NCBI GenBank assembly: GCA_023141075.1
Contig: JAGLKL010000015.1
Span: forward strand, 1-12,710
Origin: Alphaproteobacteria bacterium
Lineage (GTDB): Bacteria; Pseudomonadota; Alphaproteobacteria; Micavibrionales; Micavibrionaceae
DNA length: 12,710 nt
Direction: 5' to 3'
The position numbers were made by a program, and so were the translations under genes. Below are positions 1-7,528 of this stretch, piece by piece. The notes beneath the pieces are model-generated. The model searched no databases, was not told where the DNA came from, and saw only the letters and a list, made by a program, of their open reading frames with translations. Every line of letters begins with the position of its first letter. The first letter of the stretch is position 1.

Positions 1-194
1 CGCCATTGATGGGAATCACCAATGCTATTTCATCGGTGATTATCGTGGGCGCTATACTGGCGACAGGGGCACATTCAACATCCACTTTTTCCAGCGTGCT
101 GGGGTTTTTGGCTGTTATTTTTGCTTCGGTAAATATTTTCGGCGGCTTTATTATTACCCAGCGCATGCTGCATATGTTTAAGAAAAAAGGTTAG
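1..194 (+). CDS. pntAb: NAD(P) transhydrogenase subunit alpha part 2, 3' end (partial)
   Basis: The gene enters from the left edge; the first complete codon is 3-5 (Pro) and the stop is TAG at 192-194. The visible protein is the last ~63 residues of the membrane half (domain II) of the alpha subunit of the proton-translocating NAD(P)+ transhydrogenase. The segment reading P-L-M-G-I-T-N-A-I-S-S-V is a family hallmark. It is followed by a hydrophobic membrane segment, a short loop rich in Ser/Thr, a second hydrophobic segment containing ASVNIFGGF, and the conserved end TQRML-x-MFKKKG. The enzyme sits in the inner membrane and couples hydride transfer from NADH to NADP+ to proton entry, supplying NADPH. 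pntB follows 61 bp downstream on the same strand, as expected for one operon. A separate short alpha part 2, rather than a single long PntA, is inferred from alphaproteobacterial precedent, because the 5' end lies outside the window. Confidence 0.9.
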   Translation, partial: PLMGITNAISSVIIVGAILATGAHSTSTFSSVLGFLAVIFASVNIFGGFIITQRMLHMFKKKG

Positions 195-255
195 TAGCAA
201 GGCGTTAATGATAACGATTTAATTACACGAATATAAAAATACTCAGGATCAAGGC

Positions 256-1644
256 ATGACTATCATTTCTTCACTTATTTATCTTATTGCATCGGTTTTA
301 TTTATTCTTGCGTTGCGAGGATTGTCGCATCCTGAAAGCGCACGGAAAGGCCTTACCTTCGGAATAGTTGGTATGGCACTGGTGATGGTGACAGCATTAT
401 TCGACCCCCGGGTTTCTGAATGGCTTTGGATTATTATCGGCGTGGGTATCGGCGGTTCGATCGGAGCCTATATTGCCAGAAATATTGAAATGACTGCCCT
501 GCCCCAACTTATTGCAGCGTTTCACTCTTTGGTTGGTATGTCCGCTGTTTGTGTAGCCGGGGCGGCTTTTTATAACCCTGAGAACTATGACATAGGTATC
601 CCGGGCGATATTAAGCTGGTTAGTCTGATCGAAATGTCTTTAGGACTTGCAATCGGAGCAATCACTTTTACCGGATCAATTGTCGCTTGGGGGAAACTGC
701 AAGGGATAATCAACGGCAAATCGGTTGTTTTTTCAGGGCAGCATAAACTGAACGCCCTGCTTGGCATCTCTCTGATGGTTATGCTCGTTCTTTTATGTGC
801 AACAGGCAGCGCGTTCTGGTTCTGGGGCATTGCTATTTTTGCGCTGATTCTGGGCGTATTGATGATTATTCCCATTGGCAGCGCGGACATGCCGGTGATT
901 ATTTCCATGCTCAACTCGTATTCCGGTTGGGCCGCCGCAGGTATTGGCTTTACGCTACATAATAACCTGCTGATTATTATCGGAGCGCTGGTTGGTGCAT
1001 CAGGTGCAATCTTGTCTTACATTATGTGTAAAGGCATGAACCGCTCGTTCTTTAATGTTATTCTGGGTGGTTTTGGTGGTAATGATTCGGTATCCGGTGT
1101 GCAGGATATGGGTGATCGTTCAGCTAAAATCGGCGCAGCGGAAGATGCTGCTTATATCATGAAGAATGCATCGAAAGTCATTATCATCCCTGGTTATGGT
1201 ATGGCTGTGGCGCAGGCTCAACATGCTTTGCGTGAAATGGCTGACATCCTCAAAGCTGACGGCGTGGATGTAAAATATGCCATTCACCCTGTAGCCGGTC
1301 GCATGCCCGGACATATGAATGTACTCTTGGCGGAAGCCACTGTGCCTTATGATGAAGTCTTTGAAATGGAAGATATCAACCGCGATTTTGCGCAGGCCGA
1401 TGTGGCTTATGTGATCGGAGCAAACGATATTACCAACCCATCGGCTAAGAACGATCCAACTTCCCCTATTTACGGCATGCCCATTTTAGACGTTGAAAAA
1501 GCCAAAACCGTGCTGTTTGTAAAACGCTCTTTGGGTTCGGGATATGCCGGTATCGATAACTCCTTGTTTTTTGAGCAAAATACTATGATGTTACTTGGCG
1601 ATGCGAAAAAAATGACGGAAAATATCATTAAAGCAATGGAATAA
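256..1644 (+). CDS. pntB: NAD(P) transhydrogenase subunit beta
   Basis: Encodes 462 residues, the usual PntB length. Residues 1 to about 260 are a run of hydrophobic membrane segments (the domain II part that forms the proton channel with the alpha subunit). The rest is the soluble NADP(H)-binding domain III. Visible motifs are the GYGMAVAQAQ nucleotide-binding loop from residue 313, HPVAGRMPGHMNVLLAEA from residue 344, and GANDITNPSA around residue 390, all characteristic of domain III. The enzyme drives NADP+ reduction by NADH using the proton gradient. The start ATG at 256 has an AGGA at 245-248, 7 nt upstream. It follows the alpha part 2 gene by 61 bp and is probably co-transcribed with it. 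Nothing is truncated and no key motif is missing. Confidence 0.97.
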   Translation: MTIISSLIYLIASVLFILALRGLSHPESARKGLTFGIVGMALVMVTALFDPRVSEWLWIIIGVGIGGSIGAYIARNIEMTALPQLIAAFHSLVGMSAVCVAGAAFYNPENYDIGIPGDIKLVSLIEMSLGLAIGAITFTGSIVAWGKLQGIINGKSVVFSGQHKLNALLGISLMVMLVLLCATGSAFWFWGIAIFALILGVLMIIPIGSADMPVIISMLNSYSGWAAAGIGFTLHNNLLIIIGALVGASGAILSYIMCKGMNRSFFNVILGGFGGNDSVSGVQDMGDRSAKIGAAEDAAYIMKNASKVIIIPGYGMAVAQAQHALREMADILKADGVDVKYAIHPVAGRMPGHMNVLLAEATVPYDEVFEMEDINRDFAQADVAYVIGANDITNPSAKNDPTSPIYGMPILDVEKAKTVLFVKRSLGSGYAGIDNSLFFEQNTMMLLGDAKKMTENIIKAME

Positions 1645-1681
1645 CCAATATTTATTATGTTATTTAAGTATCGTGGGTTGG

Positions 1682-1702
1682 TTATCGAGACTATTATCGA
1701 GA
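1682..1702 (+). repeat. 9-bp direct repeat in the pntB-hydrolase gap
   Basis: TTATCGAGA occurs at 1682-1690 and again at 1694-1702, a 12-bp period, about 45-65 bp upstream of the hydrolase start. It could be an operator half-site pair or chance in an A/T-rich gap. No recognisable promoter elements surround it. Confidence 0.35.
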
Positions 1703-1744
1703 AGAAAAAAGAAAATAATAACAACTATAACAAAATGGTGAAAT

Positions 1745-2746
1745 GTGAGTGAAATAGAGTCTCCTCCTAGTCTGGAACCTCGTTTTTGCCAGCCTAAAGG
1801 TTGGCGCTGGCATGGGTTTGAGCGCAAAAAAGGGCGTTATGTTCGCTTTGGTTCTGTATTCCCGAGTAACAGTGTTCCTGATGCCGTTGTCGTGTGCCTA
1901 CCGGGGGTGCGCGAATTTTCCGAGAAATATTTTGAGCTGGCTCAATGGTGTCTGGATCATAATCTTGCCTTCTGGATTCTTGATTGGGCGGGGCAGGGAA
2001 AATCAACCCGCCTGATAAAATCAAATCCGCAAAAACGTCATAGTCACGGTTTTGATGAAGATGTTAAAGATTTGCGTTATTTTATTAAGGAGTATATCAA
2101 GCATTCCAGCGTCCACCCTGACAAAGGACGCATTCCTCTGGCAATGATCGGCCATTCAACGGGCGCACATATAGGACTGCATTACTTAGCCAAGAATGTT
2201 GAAGGTTTTGAATGTGCCTGTTTTAACGCACCTCTTTTCGGTCTTAAGGTTTTTGATAAAATACCGCAATGGCTTGGGCTGGCAATAACTTCTTTAAAAA
2301 GCTTTTTCGCAGGCTCATGTTACGTTTACAAAGGCAATAACTGGGAAAAACGTGTGAAATATTCTGACCTGACCTCCGATGAAAAACGAGGTGCGGTTGA
2401 GTGGATCTGGGCAGAGCACGTCCCTGAACTTCGTTGCGGCGATGTCACATATCGATGGATTTACGAAGCGCAGCACTCTTGTATGCACCTGAGAAATGTC
2501 ATGAGAAAAACGCCGCCAAACATCCCGTGCCTGTTTTCTTTTCCCGGAAAAGAGACTCTTGTTGATAATGCTCTTGCGCAGAAAGTTATAGGCTACATAC
2601 CGGGCGCAAAAATTATAGACTATCCTAATAGCGAACATGAAATTATCATGGAAAATGATGAAGTGCGTGACAATTTTCTTGAACATTTTTACACTTTGGT
2701 GAAAGAAACGATTATAGAACGACCTGAAACCTTGAAACCTTTCTAA
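1745..2746 (+). CDS. Alpha/beta hydrolase, PldB-like (lysophospholipase / monoacylglycerol lipase type)
   Basis: A 333-residue serine hydrolase of the Hydrolase_4 / S33-type alpha/beta fold. The nucleophile elbow is GHSTG at residues 136-140 with Ser138 as nucleophile. The catalytic His is His298 in SEHEIIMEN, which closely resembles the RHEILME segment of lysophospholipase L2 (PldB). The segment ILDWAGQGKST near residue 80 matches the DWRGQGLS signature of the same family. The acid is Glu270 or Asp274 in GKETLVDN. No signal peptide is visible, so it is probably cytoplasmic or membrane-peripheral. The start must be GTG at 1745: an in-frame TGA at 1739-1741 precedes it, and the next ATG is residue 134, inside the core fold. 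The ribosome binding site is weak (GGTG at 1737-1740). It lies 100 bp after pntB and 44 bp before a small conserved-looking gene. The substrate is not shown; lysophospholipase or monoacylglycerol lipase is inferred from similarity only. Confidence 0.85.
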   Translation: MSEIESPPSLEPRFCQPKGWRWHGFERKKGRYVRFGSVFPSNSVPDAVVVCLPGVREFSEKYFELAQWCLDHNLAFWILDWAGQGKSTRLIKSNPQKRHSHGFDEDVKDLRYFIKEYIKHSSVHPDKGRIPLAMIGHSTGAHIGLHYLAKNVEGFECACFNAPLFGLKVFDKIPQWLGLAITSLKSFFAGSCYVYKGNNWEKRVKYSDLTSDEKRGAVEWIWAEHVPELRCGDVTYRWIYEAQHSCMHLRNVMRKTPPNIPCLFSFPGKETLVDNALAQKVIGYIPGAKIIDYPNSEHEIIMENDEVRDNFLEHFYTLVKETIIERPETLKPF

Positions 2747-2790
2747 ATACAGTGCAAAGTGTATTCCGGTAAACTTTAGGAGATAATAAA

Positions 2791-3027
2791 ATGGCCGATG
2801 TGAACAGAGACCAGATTCGATTAAGCGACCGGATTCTTTCTTCTCTGGAGTTGTCATTGCAACAAGATGACCTCAAAATATCTGAGCTTCTTACGCGGGC
2901 ACTGGAACATTCGATGACACGCAATACCGGAGGTGGTGAATTTATTGAGCGCCGGGATTATCCCGCTGAAATCGAAACTGCCATGTCAAAGCTTTATGAA
3001 CTGCGCGATAAAATGGATGCTATATAA
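2791..3027 (+). CDS. Small helical protein of unknown function (78 aa)
   Basis: Encodes 78 residues from ATG 2791 with a good ribosome binding site, AGGAG at 2778-2782, 8 nt upstream. The protein is charged, has no signal peptide or membrane segment, and reads as two helices. Residues ~8-43 contain SDRILSSLELSLQQDDLKISELLTRALE, and residues ~57-76 contain PAEIETAMSKLYELRDKM. A Gly-rich turn followed by FIERRDYP joins them. From memory, similar short proteins with an LTRALE...ERRDYP pattern occur in other alphaproteobacteria without an assigned role; I cannot verify that here. It follows the alpha/beta hydrolase by 44 bp and is probably in the same transcript. The strong ribosome site and ordinary codon use argue that it is a real gene. 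I do not assign a function. Confidence 0.75.
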   Translation: MADVNRDQIRLSDRILSSLELSLQQDDLKISELLTRALEHSMTRNTGGGEFIERRDYPAEIETAMSKLYELRDKMDAI

Positions 3028-3117
3028 ACTCCAGAGATTATTTATATAGTAGTTTCACTTAAGAATAGTATAGATCAGAGCAAACGGGCATTCTTGATTT
3101 GGTGTGTCTTTTGTTTT

Positions 3118-5199
3118 TTACTGGGAAATAATATCCAGCCAACCATCCTCACTTAATATCTTCACGCCAAGATCTTGCGCTTTTTTGAGTTTGGAGCCTG
3201 CTTTCTCGCCCGCCACAACATAGTCTGTTTTTTTGGAAATCGAACTGGAGACTTTTGCCCCCAAACTTTCTGCCTTGGCCTTGGCCTCGGGTCGTGTCAT
3301 TTTTGTGAGCGTTCCGGTAAAAACAACTGTTTTGCCCCCAACTACGCTATCAACATTATCGGGTTGTTCGTATGGTTCAATTATTAAATAATCCTTGAGC
3401 CTACTTAGAACCTCCAGATTGTGCGATTCGGCAAAGAATACAACAAGGCTGCTTGCTGCTGCAGGGCCGATATCTTCGATTGACAACAAATCACTATAGG
3501 CATTCGAATCGTTATCTCCCGCAGTAATCATAGCATCTTGTAAAGCATCTATTGAGCCATAAGTCACAGCTAGACGTTTGGCAGTCGCTTCACCGATATG
3601 GCGAATCCCAAGCGCATATATAAAACGGTTGAGCGGAATAGTTCGGTGATCATTGATTGATTCGAAAAGTTTTTTTTCCGAAAGGCCTCCCCACCCCTCA
3701 CGCTCGCGGATAGGCGTGAGTGATTCTTTATTGCGCTGTTCAAGAGTGAAGATGTCTGCCGGATTTTGGATAAGTCCGTCATCCCAAAAAGACTGGATGA
3801 TTTTATCGCCCAGCCCGTCTATATCAAAAGCCAAGCGCGAGACGAAATGCCTAAGGCGTTCTACGACTTGCTTAGGGCACGTCAATCCCCCTGTGCAACG
3901 GCGCACCGCTTCTCCCTCTTCACGAATAGCATGCGCACCACATTCCGGGCAGATTTCAAGAGGTTTAAATTTTTCTTCATTACCGGTTCGCTTTTCGGTG
4001 AGAACGCGTACGACCTGAGGAATAACATCCCCGGCACGTTGCACTACAATCATATCGCCGATACGGATATCCTTTCGCGCAATCTCATCTTCGTTATGTA
4101 GTGTGGCATTAGAGACCACCACCCCGCCTACGGTAATCGGCTCCAGCCTTGCTACAGGTGTGAGTGCGCCGGTGCGCCCGACCTGAATATTGATCTCGTT
4201 GATGCGGGTAATGGCTTGCTCGGCAGGGAATTTATGCGCTGTCGCCCAGCGCGGCGAGCGGGAAACAAAACCTAGGCGCTTCTGCAAAGCCAGATCGTTG
4301 ACTTTGTAGACAATGCCGTCAATCTCGTAATCGAGGTTCGGACGTGACTCGATAATATCATGATAATTGCACATAAGTTCATCTAATCGAGTTACAGCTT
4401 TCACACCAGCGGAGACCTTAAATCCACTGCATTTAAGCCAGTGCAGTACACTATAATGGTTATCTGCAAGTCCCTCTGGAACACTTGCTAAGCTATAGGC
4501 AAACATTTTCAAAGACCGTTCAGCAGTCACAGATGGATCGAGCTGGCGCACCGAGCCTGCCGCCGCATTGCGCGGGTTGGCGAAGATTTTTCTACCTTCA
4601 TCCTCCAAGCGCTTATTCAATGCGGCAAAATCAGCGCGGCTCATATAGATTTCACCACGCACCTCAAGCGCCTCCGGCGCATCATCGGGCAAGCTTTGCG
4701 GCACATCTTTAATGGTTTTCACGTTCTTTGTAATATCTTCACCTTCCGCGCCATCCCCACGCGTAGCAGCCAGTACAAGTTTACGATTCTCGTAACGCAG
4801 AGAGCAAGATAATCCATCGATCTTCGGTTCGGCTATAATCTCAATCGGTTCATTTTCGGACAAACCTAGGAAGCGACGCACGCGTTTTAGGAAGTCATTA
4901 GCTTCTTCCTCACTAAACACATTGGACAACGAAAGCATAGGCACGGCGTGCTTAACTTTTTTAAAGCCTTTAGAAGGGGCTATGCCTACGTTTTGAGTGG
5001 GGCTGTCTTTAGTGATGAGCTTAGGATAACGTGATTCTATTTCTTCCAGATCAAGGCGCAGTCTATCGTAATCGGCATCAGATATTTCCGGTTTATCTTC
5101 TGCATAATATAACATGTCATGTTTGCGAATCTTGGTTTTCAACGCTTTATGACGGGCTTTGGCATCTTCAAAATCGAAATCAAAGAGTGATGCCTTCAT
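3118..5199 (-). CDS. ligA: NAD-dependent DNA ligase LigA
   Basis: Encodes 693 residues, normal for LigA. It seals nicks with 3'-OH and 5'-phosphate ends in replication and repair, using NAD+ as AMP donor. Domains in order are: N-terminal NMN-binding Ia domain (1-~75, with YY...D-x-x-YD); nucleotidyltransferase domain with the adenylated lysine in EPKIDG (Lys126) and the later motif YEIDGIVYK (291-299); OB fold with GRTGALTPVA (341-350); zinc finger Cys417-x2-Cys420-x14-Cys435-x5-Cys441; helix-hairpin-helix region (~450-600); and a C-terminal BRCT domain (~619-693) with VVFTGTL. All key residues are present. The ATG at 5199 is preceded by GAAGGA at 5209-5214. It starts 58 bp after the bamD stop, so it may be co-transcribed with bamD. 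It converges on the 78-residue gene, 90 bp away. Confidence 0.98.
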   Translation of the reverse strand: MKASLFDFDFEDAKARHKALKTKIRKHDMLYYAEDKPEISDADYDRLRLDLEEIESRYPKLITKDSPTQNVGIAPSKGFKKVKHAVPMLSLSNVFSEEEANDFLKRVRRFLGLSENEPIEIIAEPKIDGLSCSLRYENRKLVLAATRGDGAEGEDITKNVKTIKDVPQSLPDDAPEALEVRGEIYMSRADFAALNKRLEDEGRKIFANPRNAAAGSVRQLDPSVTAERSLKMFAYSLASVPEGLADNHYSVLHWLKCSGFKVSAGVKAVTRLDELMCNYHDIIESRPNLDYEIDGIVYKVNDLALQKRLGFVSRSPRWATAHKFPAEQAITRINEINIQVGRTGALTPVARLEPITVGGVVVSNATLHNEDEIARKDIRIGDMIVVQRAGDVIPQVVRVLTEKRTGNEEKFKPLEICPECGAHAIREEGEAVRRCTGGLTCPKQVVERLRHFVSRLAFDIDGLGDKIIQSFWDDGLIQNPADIFTLEQRNKESLTPIREREGWGGLSEKKLFESINDHRTIPLNRFIYALGIRHIGEATAKRLAVTYGSIDALQDAMITAGDNDSNAYSDLLSIEDIGPAAASSLVVFFAESHNLEVLSRLKDYLIIEPYEQPDNVDSVVGGKTVVFTGTLTKMTRPEAKAKAESLGAKVSSSISKKTDYVVAGEKAGSKLKKAQDLGVKILSEDGWLDIISQ

Positions 5200-5257
5200 A
5201 AATTTTTTTCCTTCTTATGCGGCCTGATCGATGAGCTTGGATGCATCAGCACAGGCT

Positions 5258-6118
5258 TTATTCAGGCTTAAGCAAAGTATTAATCGTGCGCTCGATAAAT
5301 CCGCGCTCATCCATGATTTTCCGGCGCTGTGCATCGTCAAGAAGATTATAGGAACGCTCATACCATTTGCTGCCCGGATAGTTATGCCCCAAAACGGCAG
5401 CGACCTGATAGGCTTCGTTTTTCAGACCCAGAGTCATATATGCCTCGACCAATCGGTGCAGAGCCTCGGATACGTGACTCGTAGTCTGGAAATTTACAAT
5501 CACGCTACGAAAGCGGTTAATTGCTGAGTTGGTATAACCACGGTTTAAGTAATAACGACCGATTTCCATTTCCTTGCCCGCCAGATGATCCATAGTCAAA
5601 TCGCGTTTGAGAGTAGCATCGCGCGCATATTCACTATTGGGAAAACGGCTGATAAGCGCATTAAGTGCCTGCACGGCCTTCATTGTCATTTCCTGATCTC
5701 GGCGCACATCAGAGATTTGTTCATAATAGCTCAAAGCTTTGAGATAATAGGCATAATCCACGTCCTTCGCTCCGGGGTGAAGCTGAATATAGCGATCCAG
5801 CGCAATCAGGGCTTCGTCGTAGCTTTTCCCAAGATAAGAGGAATAAGCCGCCATGAGCTGTGCGCGGGTTGACCACTCAGAATATGGGTGTTGACGTTCA
5901 ACTTCTTCAAAAAACTTTGTGGCCTTTTCGTAGTTCTCATTTTCCAGAGCCTTATTCGCCCGTTCATATAGCACTTCCACCGAGGCAGTTTCGATATCCT
6001 GCTCATGTTTTTCACCCGTGGAAGAACATGCTGAAATTCCCAAGGTGGCCATCAAAGCTATTCCTATCAACAGAATTTCGCGTATGGTTGTTTTTTTCGG
6101 GCACTTGCCTGCGCACAT
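5258..6118 (-). CDS. bamD: Outer membrane protein assembly factor BamD
   Basis: Encodes 286 residues, typical of alphaproteobacterial BamD (formerly ComL). The N-terminus is a lipoprotein signal: a basic stretch (KCPKKTTIR), a hydrophobic core (residues ~14-27) and a lipobox ISA-C with the lipidated Cys31. The mature protein carries tetratricopeptide repeats through ~46-245. Recognisable family segments are LYERANKALENENYEKA, FEEVERQHPYSEW and LDRYIQLHPGAKDVDYAYYLKALSYYEQI. BamD is the essential lipoprotein partner of BamA that inserts beta-barrel proteins into the outer membrane, acting from the inner leaflet in the periplasm. The start ATG at 6118 has GGAG at 6127-6130, 8 nt upstream. It lies between lpxC and ligA; in many alphaproteobacteria recN sits between bamD and ligA, but not here. 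Confidence 0.95.
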   Translation of the reverse strand: MCAGKCPKKTTIREILLIGIALMATLGISACSSTGEKHEQDIETASVEVLYERANKALENENYEKATKFFEEVERQHPYSEWSTRAQLMAAYSSYLGKSYDEALIALDRYIQLHPGAKDVDYAYYLKALSYYEQISDVRRDQEMTMKAVQALNALISRFPNSEYARDATLKRDLTMDHLAGKEMEIGRYYLNRGYTNSAINRFRSVIVNFQTTSHVSEALHRLVEAYMTLGLKNEAYQVAAVLGHNYPGSKWYERSYNLLDDAQRRKIMDERGFIERTINTLLKPE

Positions 6119-6144
6119 AAGGACAGCTCCATAATTTTAATTGG

Positions 6145-6164
6145 ACAGATATATACAGATATAT
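6145..6164 (-). repeat. Two tandem 10-bp units upstream of bamD
   Basis: On the plus strand ACAGATATAT occurs twice back to back (6145-6154 and 6155-6164), followed by another ATAT-rich stretch. It lies 27-46 bp upstream of the bamD start. The 10-bp period is close to one helical turn, so it could be a paired binding site or part of an A/T-rich bamD promoter; no confident -35 and -10 pair can be read. Confidence 0.5.
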
Positions 6165-6191
6165 ATTGATAAACTGATGGCTTCATAAAGA

Positions 6192-6208
6192 AAAGGGTAA
6201 ACCCCTTT
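6192..6208 (-). terminator. Weak intrinsic terminator candidate after lpxC
   Basis: Read on the minus strand, AAAGGG and CCCTTT form a 6-bp stem around a 5-nt loop (GTTTA), followed by TCTTTAT. It begins 40 bp past the lpxC stop and ends 74 bp before the bamD start. The stem is short and the U-tract is interrupted, so termination would be partial at best. Confidence 0.35.
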
Positions 6209-6247
6209 AGATGTGTTAAATCAACTATTGCAAAAAAAGTTTTGCAC

Positions 6248-7171
6248 TTATGCAAGCTCAAAGTACTTTTTGTTTTCAGCATTACTCATATGAGAAGAAT
6301 CATTATCCAGCGTTGTATATTCCCAGTTTCCGGGATCAGAAAAGAGCTCATGCAAAGCGGCGTTGTTAATTTCGTGCCCTGCTCTTTCACCGCTGTAACG
6401 TCCGAGGATCTGACCCCCGGCAAGATATAAATCTCCGATAGCATCTAAAAGCTTGTGGCGGATAAATTCATCGTGAAAGCGCAAACCGTTATTATTGAGA
6501 ATGGAATGTTCATTAAGAACAATCACATTATCTAATGAAGCACCCAGCCCAAGCCCTTGAGAACGAAGCCACAAAGCATCCCGTTCAAAGCCGAAGGTGC
6601 GGGCGCAAGCAATATCATGCTTGAAGTTACCGTTGATTAATTGTGTTGTTAAACGCTGTCGGCCTATGATTGCGTGATCAAAATCAATCTCTCCTTCAAA
6701 GGTACATGCTTCTTCAGGTTTAAGGGTGACGCTTTTTTCTCCGTCACGAACATTGACTTTTCTTAAGATGCGGATCAAACGCCGCGGTTCATCCTGAGCA
6801 ACAATACCGGCTTGCTCAATCATACTTACGAACAGCATTGCACTCCCGTCCATAGCCGGAACTTCGGGGCCGTCAATTTCGATGCTGGCATTATCAATAC
6901 CCAAGCCACGCAAAGCAGACATCAGATGTTCGATTGTGCCAACTTTCGCCCCACATTCATTGGCAATCTGGGTACAGAGATTTGTTGTAATCACATTATC
7001 CCAACGGGCATGGATTTTACTTTCACCGGCAGGCATATCCGTGCGCACAAATACAACACCGTGACCGGATTCTGCCGGGCGCAGCTTCATATTCACCTGA
7101 ACATTTGTGTGTAGCCCAATTCCTGAAAGCGTGGCTTCACTGCGCAATGTTTGTTGTTTCACATACGTCAT
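6248..7171 (-). CDS. lpxC: UDP-3-O-acyl-N-acetylglucosamine deacetylase LpxC
   Basis: A zinc deacetylase that removes the N-acetyl group from UDP-3-O-acyl-GlcNAc, the committed step of lipid A synthesis, in the cytoplasm. From the chosen start it has 307 residues (E. coli LpxC has 305). Visible motifs are GIGLH near the N-terminus; TIEHLMSALRGLGIDN with Glu81 and zinc ligand His82; DGPEVPAMDGSA; the second zinc motif DEFIRHKLLDAIGDL with His239 and Asp243; and the catalytic His266 in GHEINN. The reading frame is open upstream with in-frame ATGs at 7306, 7270 and 7240. I chose ATG 7171 because LpxC homology begins at once (KQQTLRSEATLSGIGLH), GAG at 7180-7182 is well placed, and a likely promoter makes 7306 impossible. 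ATG 7240 (330 residues) is the main alternative. It appears to be its own transcription unit, between the ftsZ terminator and a weak hairpin. Confidence 0.95.
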   Translation of the reverse strand: MTYVKQQTLRSEATLSGIGLHTNVQVNMKLRPAESGHGVVFVRTDMPAGESKIHARWDNVITTNLCTQIANECGAKVGTIEHLMSALRGLGIDNASIEIDGPEVPAMDGSAMLFVSMIEQAGIVAQDEPRRLIRILRKVNVRDGEKSVTLKPEEACTFEGEIDFDHAIIGRQRLTTQLINGNFKHDIACARTFGFERDALWLRSQGLGLGASLDNVIVLNEHSILNNNGLRFHDEFIRHKLLDAIGDLYLAGGQILGRYSGERAGHEINNAALHELFSDPGNWEYTTLDNDSSHMSNAENKKYFELA

Positions 7172-7308
7172 TTCTAATGCTCGCTGGCTTTTGTTGGTTT
7201 TTAAAAACTCGGGTTTAATACGTTTCGGTGTAAATGTCATTATTATTTTTATTTTTAGAGGCAGACACATATATATGGGTACAATCTCCACCTTCTTTAT
7301 TGTCATTG

Positions 7309-7338
7309 AGTATATAAGTTATTGCAGTGAAGCATCAA
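7309..7338 (-). promoter_or_regulatory. Candidate sigma70 promoter of lpxC
   Basis: On the minus strand TTGATG (7333-7338) and TATACT (7309-7314) are separated by 18 bp. These match the -35 consensus at 4 of 6 positions and the -10 consensus at 5 of 6. Transcription would begin near 7302, giving lpxC a leader of about 130 nt to ATG 7171. The site is well placed, ~75 bp past the ftsZ terminator. A/T-rich DNA makes chance matches possible. Confidence 0.45.
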
Positions 7339-7410
7339 ATCACGCTTTGTTTCGCTTTGTTACATATTTGTAATATTTATAAGACCTTAAAGATCAATCT
7401 CGATTCATAC

Positions 7411-7440
7411 AAAAAGAGCCCTGCCACAGCAGAGCTCTTT
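7411..7440 (-). terminator. Intrinsic terminator of ftsZ
   Basis: Positions 7413-7440 form a hairpin with 11 base pairs and one mismatch: outer arms AAAGAGC and GCTCTTT (7 bp), an A-C mismatch, then 4 more pairs around a 4-nt loop. Read on the minus strand the stem runs into TTTTTGTAT, the expected U-tract; on the plus strand it is followed by CCACCC, so it acts for ftsZ only. It starts 88 bp past the ftsZ stop. Confidence 0.85.
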
Positions 7441-7528
7441 CCACCCGATAGCATAGAAGACACAAGGGGGGTAAACTGTCGTAGGTCACTAGCACTTGCC
7501 GCGCCGGTAAATGCTAATAGTCCCTTAA

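Larger units (their letters stand above)
7172..7528. other. lpxC-ftsZ intergenic region (357 bp)
   Basis: Read in the minus direction this stretch holds about 90 bp of ftsZ 3' untranslated sequence, then the ftsZ terminator hairpin (7411-7440), then A/T-rich DNA with the candidate lpxC promoter (7309-7338), then the lpxC leader with extra in-frame ATGs at 7306, 7270 and 7240. I see no other gene in it on either strand. Confidence 0.7.

Noticed and set aside
1641..1685. Inverted repeat ATAACCAA / TTGGTTAT after pntB as a terminator
   Set aside because: The 8-bp arms are A/T-rich with a 29-nt loop and no T-run follows, so a functional terminator is unlikely.
1735..1752. Five-codon ATG mini-ORF overlapping the hydrolase start
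   Set aside because: It could be a leader peptide, but it has no ribosome site and such short frames are common by chance.
3028..3117. Terminator between the converging 78-residue gene and ligA
   Set aside because: Only a 6-bp AAGAAT/ATTCTT pair with a 23-nt loop is present, too weak to call despite T-rich DNA nearby.
3653..4101. Long open frames opposite ligA and other genes
   Set aside because: They lie antisense to well-conserved genes and show no family resemblance or ribosome sites; they are by-products of the coding frames.
7172..7306. N-terminal extension of LpxC to the ATG at 7306 (352 residues)
   Set aside because: The extra 45 residues do not resemble LpxC, no ribosome site precedes ATG 7306, and a likely promoter places the transcript start at about that point.
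7484..7523. Second hairpin in the ftsZ 3' untranslated region (TAGCA / TGCTA)
   Set aside because: Short stem, large loop and no T-run; the hairpin at 7413-7440 is far better.
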